Positions 13,432 to 16,595 of a stretch of 16,595 bases of DNA are shown here, piece by piece. The notes below the pieces were generated by a model. It was given only the letters and a program-made list of their open reading frames with translations, was not told where the DNA came from and did not search any database. Source of the DNA: Phycisphaeraceae bacterium (GTDB lineage: Bacteria; Planctomycetota; Phycisphaerae; Phycisphaerales; Phycisphaeraceae). The stretch spans positions 1 to 16,595 of the forward strand of contig JADZET010000027.1 in NCBI GenBank assembly GCA_020850375.1, in the 5' to 3' direction. Both the position numbers and the translations under genes were made by a program. Each line of letters opens with the position of its first letter. Positions within the stretch are counted from its first letter, which is position 1.

Positions 13432-14856
13432 ATGATCATCCGCAACCGCGATGAGCTGCTGGCCCATGGCAACGTCAGGGGACGAACCCTGGCCCTGGAC
13501 ATCCTCGAGCGCACCCTGCAACGCGTTGATGCTCGCGAGCTTGTCAGGCGAACGGTCCGGCTGGAGGCGGGTGGCTTGAAGGTGGCTGATCAGGACTACC
13601 CGCTCGCGGAGATCGAGAACATCTACGTCCTTGGGGCCGGCAAGGGCGTCTACCACTTCGCCGCAGCTCTCGAGGAACTGCTGGGCGACCGCATCCGCGA
13701 GGGCCTGGTGATCGAGAAGCACCTGGGCGCGATGGACCAGGCCCGCCGGAAGATCCAGCGTCTTCGCCACATCCGCGTCCACGAGGCCGGCCACCCCGTT
13801 CCCGACGCCGCCGGGGTCGACGGCGCCGGGCGGCTGATCCAGCTCGCCCAGCGGGCGCAAGCGAACGACCTGGTCTTCGTCTGCGTCGTCGGCGGCTGCT
13901 CGAGCCTGACCACCCTGCCGGCCGAGGGGCTGAGCCTCCTGGACATCCAGCTCGCCACGCATGACCTGATGCAGAGCGGCGCGGACGTCGAGATCCTCGA
14001 CGCCCTGCGCACCACCACCACGCAGCTCCAGGGCGGCCAGCTCGCCCGCCACATCCACCCGGCCAGGATCGTCAATCTCGTGGTTGACGATGACATCTGG
14101 CGCTACCCACACGGCTGGGAGCAGCGGCCCGACGAGGCCGGCTGGGGCCCCAGCGCCCCGGTCAAACGCGCCGACCATCAGCGCCTGTCAACGCTGGTTC
14201 AGACACTCCAGCATCGCGATCTGTGGCAAGGACTTCCGGGGGCTATTCGCCGTCACCTCAAGCGCGGTGACCCCGGCCGTGACGCCCTGACCGCCGATGA
14301 CTTTCAGCGGCTGGGCGTGCGATGGCGGACCGTGGTGATGGCCGACCCCCGCACGAGCGCCGAGGCCGCACGCGATGCGGCCAAGGAGTCGGGCCTGGCG
14401 GCCGTGATCCTCTCGACCACCATGGAGGGTAACGCCGCCCAGGCGGGCATCACCGTGGCGGCCGTGGCCAAAGAGATCGCCCGCAGCGGCCACCCCGTGT
14501 CACGACCCGGCGCGGTGATCATCACCGGGGAGACGACCGTCCGCCTTGAGCGAGGCCACGGCCAGGGCGGCCCGAATCAGGAATGCGTCGTCAGCGCCGC
14601 GACGCGTCTGGAAAACGCGGCCAACATCGTCATCGCCTCGGTCGGCACCGATGGAACAGACGGCCCGACCGGCATCGCCGGCGGCATCGTCGACGGCCGG
14701 ACGCTCCCGCGTGCCCGTCAACACGGCATAAACCTGCCGGCCGAGCTCGACAGACACAATGCCTCGCACGTGCTGCTGTCGCTGAGCGACGCGATCTACT
14801 TCAGCGAGCCGGGGACGAATCTCTGCGACCTGACCGTCATCGTCGTCGCCGACTGA
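13432..14856 (+). CDS. Divergent DUF4147/MOFRL glycerate-2-kinase-like protein
   Basis: A 474-residue protein with GGAGG 8 nt before its ATG. It follows the class II glycerate kinase plan: YVLGAGKGVYHF (65-76, with the conserved GAGK lysine at 71), EAGHPVPDAAGVDGAG, a DUF4147 domain to about residue 300, and a C-terminal MOFRL domain with TGETTVRLERGHGQGG, SVGTDGTDGPTG (403-414) and GTNLCDL. Several signature residues differ. The usual SGGGSALL is VGGCSSLTTLP (153-163), the phosphate-binding VRKHLS is LRTTTT (192-197), and GGRNQE is GGPNQE (379-384), losing a highly conserved Arg. The SDVxGDD...IASGPT segment is also rebuilt (VVDDDIWRYPHGW). It is co-directional with the divergent enolase, 28 bp apart, so probably one operon. 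True glycerate kinase would supply enolase with 2-phosphoglycerate; this copy may use a related acid or have lost kinase activity. Confidence 0.87.
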   Translation: MIIRNRDELLAHGNVRGRTLALDILERTLQRVDARELVRRTVRLEAGGLKVADQDYPLAEIENIYVLGAGKGVYHFAAALEELLGDRIREGLVIEKHLGAMDQARRKIQRLRHIRVHEAGHPVPDAAGVDGAGRLIQLAQRAQANDLVFVCVVGGCSSLTTLPAEGLSLLDIQLATHDLMQSGADVEILDALRTTTTQLQGGQLARHIHPARIVNLVVDDDIWRYPHGWEQRPDEAGWGPSAPVKRADHQRLSTLVQTLQHRDLWQGLPGAIRRHLKRGDPGRDALTADDFQRLGVRWRTVVMADPRTSAEAARDAAKESGLAAVILSTTMEGNAAQAGITVAAVAKEIARSGHPVSRPGAVIITGETTVRLERGHGQGGPNQECVVSAATRLENAANIVIASVGTDGTDGPTGIAGGIVDGRTLPRARQHGINLPAELDRHNASHVLLSLSDAIYFSEPGTNLCDLTVIVVAD

Positions 14857-14871
14857 GTTGGGCAAAACGGC

Positions 14872-16221
14872 TCACGCGGAGAGCACTGCCACGGCGTCGT
14901 GCTCGAACGGCGGCGTGAGCTGCACCTTGCCCCCGCACGAAACAAAGGATGCCGGCCTGACCTCGCCGCTGTCGGGGTTGATCCAGCGGAGCTCAAGCTC
15001 GCCCGACCAGGGGGAAAGGTCCAGGCTCAGCACGCCGGACTGAGGTTGATAGGCGATGAGCGTCGGCCTCTTCACCGAATCGGCCGCCGCCAGGCAGTAG
15101 CCGCTGGAAGAGATCTCGCCGCGCGGCGTCAGCACGACAAGGTCCACGGACTTCGCCAGCCGCCCGATGTGCCCCAGGGCGCGGCGGAGGCTGTGCCAGC
15201 GATCGTCAGCCGGGTCCCAGGTCTTTAGCTCATCCACCCAGATGCTCTTGGATGCATAAGGGTCCATGAACACCGGGTTCCGCCCCCGGCAGAAGCTCTT
15301 CCACGCCCAGAACCGGTCCCCGCCGATGCCCCAGAGATGGTCCGTGTCATCGAGGATAACCTTGCGCCCGTCCGCCACCTCCGGGTCGTTGGCGTCCCTC
15401 CCCGGCTTGGGCGAAATCCACTCGGCCCCGCTGGCGATCAACTTGCTGTTGTCGCCCCCGGGGAACGGCACGGTGAACCCCACCGGGTGCCGCATCGGGC
15501 GATTGGACTCGACCGCGTGGATGAAGTCGATCAGATGGTTCTGCCAGTCGTACGCGGCCCCGTTGCTCTCGTTGCTGATCTCGTAGAGCACGTTGGGCAG
15601 GTCGCCCACCGTCTCGATGACGTGACGGACATAGTTCTCCTGCACGCGCAGCACGGCCCGGCTGCGCAGGTGGTGCGTGCCCCGCCCGTCGCCGAACCCG
15701 TACGGGTCGCCGTCCACGCCGTTGATGTTGTTGTCCTTGTGGCAATAGTGCCCCGTCCACGGGCTGCCGTACTGGGCGTTCTTCTCCTCGATGCTCCAGC
15801 CGTCAAAGAGCATGATCGAGACGTAGATCCCCCGCTCGCCCGCCGCGATCACCCGCCGGCGCATCCGCTGGAAGTAGAGCGGGTCGAACTTCTCGAGGTC
15901 GTAGCGCGGCTTGCCGTCGAGCGCATTGCCCGGGCCGGTGCGGACGAAGGGCACGGGCTCGAAGTGAAGCCATTTGCCGTATGCCTTCATCGGGCAGCTC
16001 CCATGCTCCCACGTCCAGAGCCGGAAAAAGTTGTGGCCCAGGTTCGTCAGGAAGTCGAGGAACTGCTCGTAATCGAACGGCGCCGGCGGGTCGGTCCAGC
16101 CGACGTCCTGGAGGTTGTCCCAGGTGTGCGAGCCGGTCAGCAGGATCGCCTTGCCCGAGGCGTCGGCGAAGTAGCGGGGATTGGTCGGATGGACACGCAG
16201 GTGACCCGTGATGGTGGGCAT
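14872..16221 (-). CDS. Putative TIM-barrel glycoside hydrolase, DUF6298/DUF4038-like
   Basis: A 449-residue protein with AGGAAA upstream of ATG 16221. It opens with HPTNPRYFADASGKAILLTGSHTWDNL (11-37), the start typical of DUF4038/DUF6298 and GH140-related barrels. Then come LGHNFFRLWTWEHG (61-74), a central barrel with YEISNESNG (213-221, Glu218 as likely acid/base), ILDDTDHLWGIGGD (289-302), RGRNPVFMDPY, and a C-terminal beta domain (about 370-449) like the 'putative collagen-binding' domains found with this group. The segment where clan-A enzymes place the nucleophile Glu is Asp-rich here. No signal peptide is seen. The specificity is unknown; apiose, arabinose or other side-chain sugars would fit the neighbours. 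Its 3' end is 15 bp from the convergent kinase-like gene. Confidence 0.82.
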   Translation of the reverse strand: MPTITGHLRVHPTNPRYFADASGKAILLTGSHTWDNLQDVGWTDPPAPFDYEQFLDFLTNLGHNFFRLWTWEHGSCPMKAYGKWLHFEPVPFVRTGPGNALDGKPRYDLEKFDPLYFQRMRRRVIAAGERGIYVSIMLFDGWSIEEKNAQYGSPWTGHYCHKDNNINGVDGDPYGFGDGRGTHHLRSRAVLRVQENYVRHVIETVGDLPNVLYEISNESNGAAYDWQNHLIDFIHAVESNRPMRHPVGFTVPFPGGDNSKLIASGAEWISPKPGRDANDPEVADGRKVILDDTDHLWGIGGDRFWAWKSFCRGRNPVFMDPYASKSIWVDELKTWDPADDRWHSLRRALGHIGRLAKSVDLVVLTPRGEISSSGYCLAAADSVKRPTLIAYQPQSGVLSLDLSPWSGELELRWINPDSGEVRPASFVSCGGKVQLTPPFEHDAVAVLSA

Positions 16222-16250
16222 GGACGGCTTTTCCTGACGAGTCAGAAGAT

Positions 16251-16595
16251 TCAGGATTGGGGTGGGTAGGCGATAAAGCCTGTCTTGACACCCGCGAGGA
16301 ACCCGGCCGATTCGTAGAACCGAAGCGTCGGCTCATCCTTGCGGCCGGTCAGGAGCATCACCTTATAGCATCCCCGCTGCCACGCAAGGGCTTGGGCGTG
16401 ACGCATCATCGCCTTACCGATGCCCCGCCCCCGAAAGTCAGTGTGCGTCACCACGTTCTCGATCAGGCCATAGGATCGACCGCCGCGTGTCAGGTTGGGC
16501 ACGATAACCAACGTGCAGCAGGCGACAGACCGGCGGTCAAGCTCGCCGATCAGAAGGTAGTGATCCGGGTCATCCAGGATGCGCCGCCAGACCTG
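16251..16595 (-). CDS. GNAT-family N-acetyltransferase, N-terminus outside the window
   Basis: The frame stays open to the window edge, so the gene is truncated at its 5' end; 114 residues are visible, beginning QVWRRILDDPDHYLLIGELD. The TTG at 16511 is an internal codon, because the strand YLLIGELDRRSVACCTLVIVPNL continues across it as in GNAT proteins. The acetyl-CoA motif (VTHTDFRGRGIGKAMM) and the final FYESAGF segment are clear. The substrate cannot be told. It ends 29 bp before the downstream glycosidase gene on the same strand, so they may be co-transcribed. Confidence 0.9.
   Translation of the reverse strand, partial: QVWRRILDDPDHYLLIGELDRRSVACCTLVIVPNLTRGGRSYGLIENVVTHTDFRGRGIGKAMMRHAQALAWQRGCYKVMLLTGRKDEPTLRFYESAGFLAGVKTGFIAYPPQS

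Noticed and set aside
12237..13514. 425-codon minus-strand frame over the enolase-like gene
   Set aside because: Antisense shadow with Gly/Val/Asp/Glu-biased composition; no ribosome site or recognisable motif.
1..16595. CRISPR arrays, insertion sequences, tRNA or rRNA genes
   Set aside because: No regularly spaced repeats, transposase or integrase motifs, or recognisable tRNA/rRNA sequences were seen on either strand.

Overview
This is a high-GC bacterial window with densely packed genes. Its content fits a heterotrophic polysaccharide degrader. The gene set (intracellular GH78-, GH127- and DUF6298-like glycoside hydrolases, a DUF4380-type lipoprotein, MDR and SDR sugar dehydrogenases) and an intergenic palindrome of the 'CACCACGGAGGACACGGAG' kind point to Planctomycetota, possibly Phycisphaerae. 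This is an impression from gene content; no marker gene is present to prove it.

Layout. Bases 1-1617 (+): the 3' part of a zinc-type medium-chain dehydrogenase, a long imperfect palindrome, and an SDR oxidoreductase, closed by a good bidirectional terminator. Bases 1718-7674: a minus-strand DUF4380-like lipoprotein diverges from a plus-strand GH78-type alpha-L-rhamnosidase. The rhamnosidase meets a minus-strand GH127 beta-L-arabinofuranosidase with overlapping stop codons, and a MutT-type Nudix hydrolase lies upstream of GH127. Bases 7675-10675 look like an accessory block. It holds an orphan promoter-to-terminator unit of about 80 nt (candidate small RNA), a zincin-like protein with a damaged HExxH motif, a ribbon-helix-helix-like protein, a probably leaderless hypothetical gene behind an array of AT-rich palindromes, and a protein with two QW-like (QxxxGxW) motifs behind a perfect 10-bp inverted repeat. 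Bases 10747-14856: a PfkB/KDG-kinase-like gene (-) diverges from an enolase homologue and a DUF4147/MOFRL glycerate-2-kinase homologue (+). Bases 14872-16595 (-): a DUF6298-like glycosidase preceded by a truncated GNAT acetyltransferase.

How the genes may work together. The three glycosidases have no visible export signal, so they would trim imported oligosaccharides rich in rhamnose, arabinose or related sugars (pectin-like material). The dehydrogenases and KDG kinase would route the sugar acids towards 2-keto-3-deoxy-acid metabolism.

The most unusual point is the enolase/glycerate-kinase pair. On paper these catalyse consecutive steps (glycerate to 2-phosphoglycerate to PEP), but both copies are divergent. 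The enolase homologue keeps the three metal ligands and the catalytic lysine but lacks counterparts of His159, Glu211 and His373 (yeast numbering). The kinase homologue keeps the N-terminal GAGK but has changed the usual RKHLS and GGRNQE motifs. Two neighbouring enzymes of one pathway that have both drifted at the active site suggest a parallel, undescribed route acting on a related substrate. This is the best candidate for a new system in the window.
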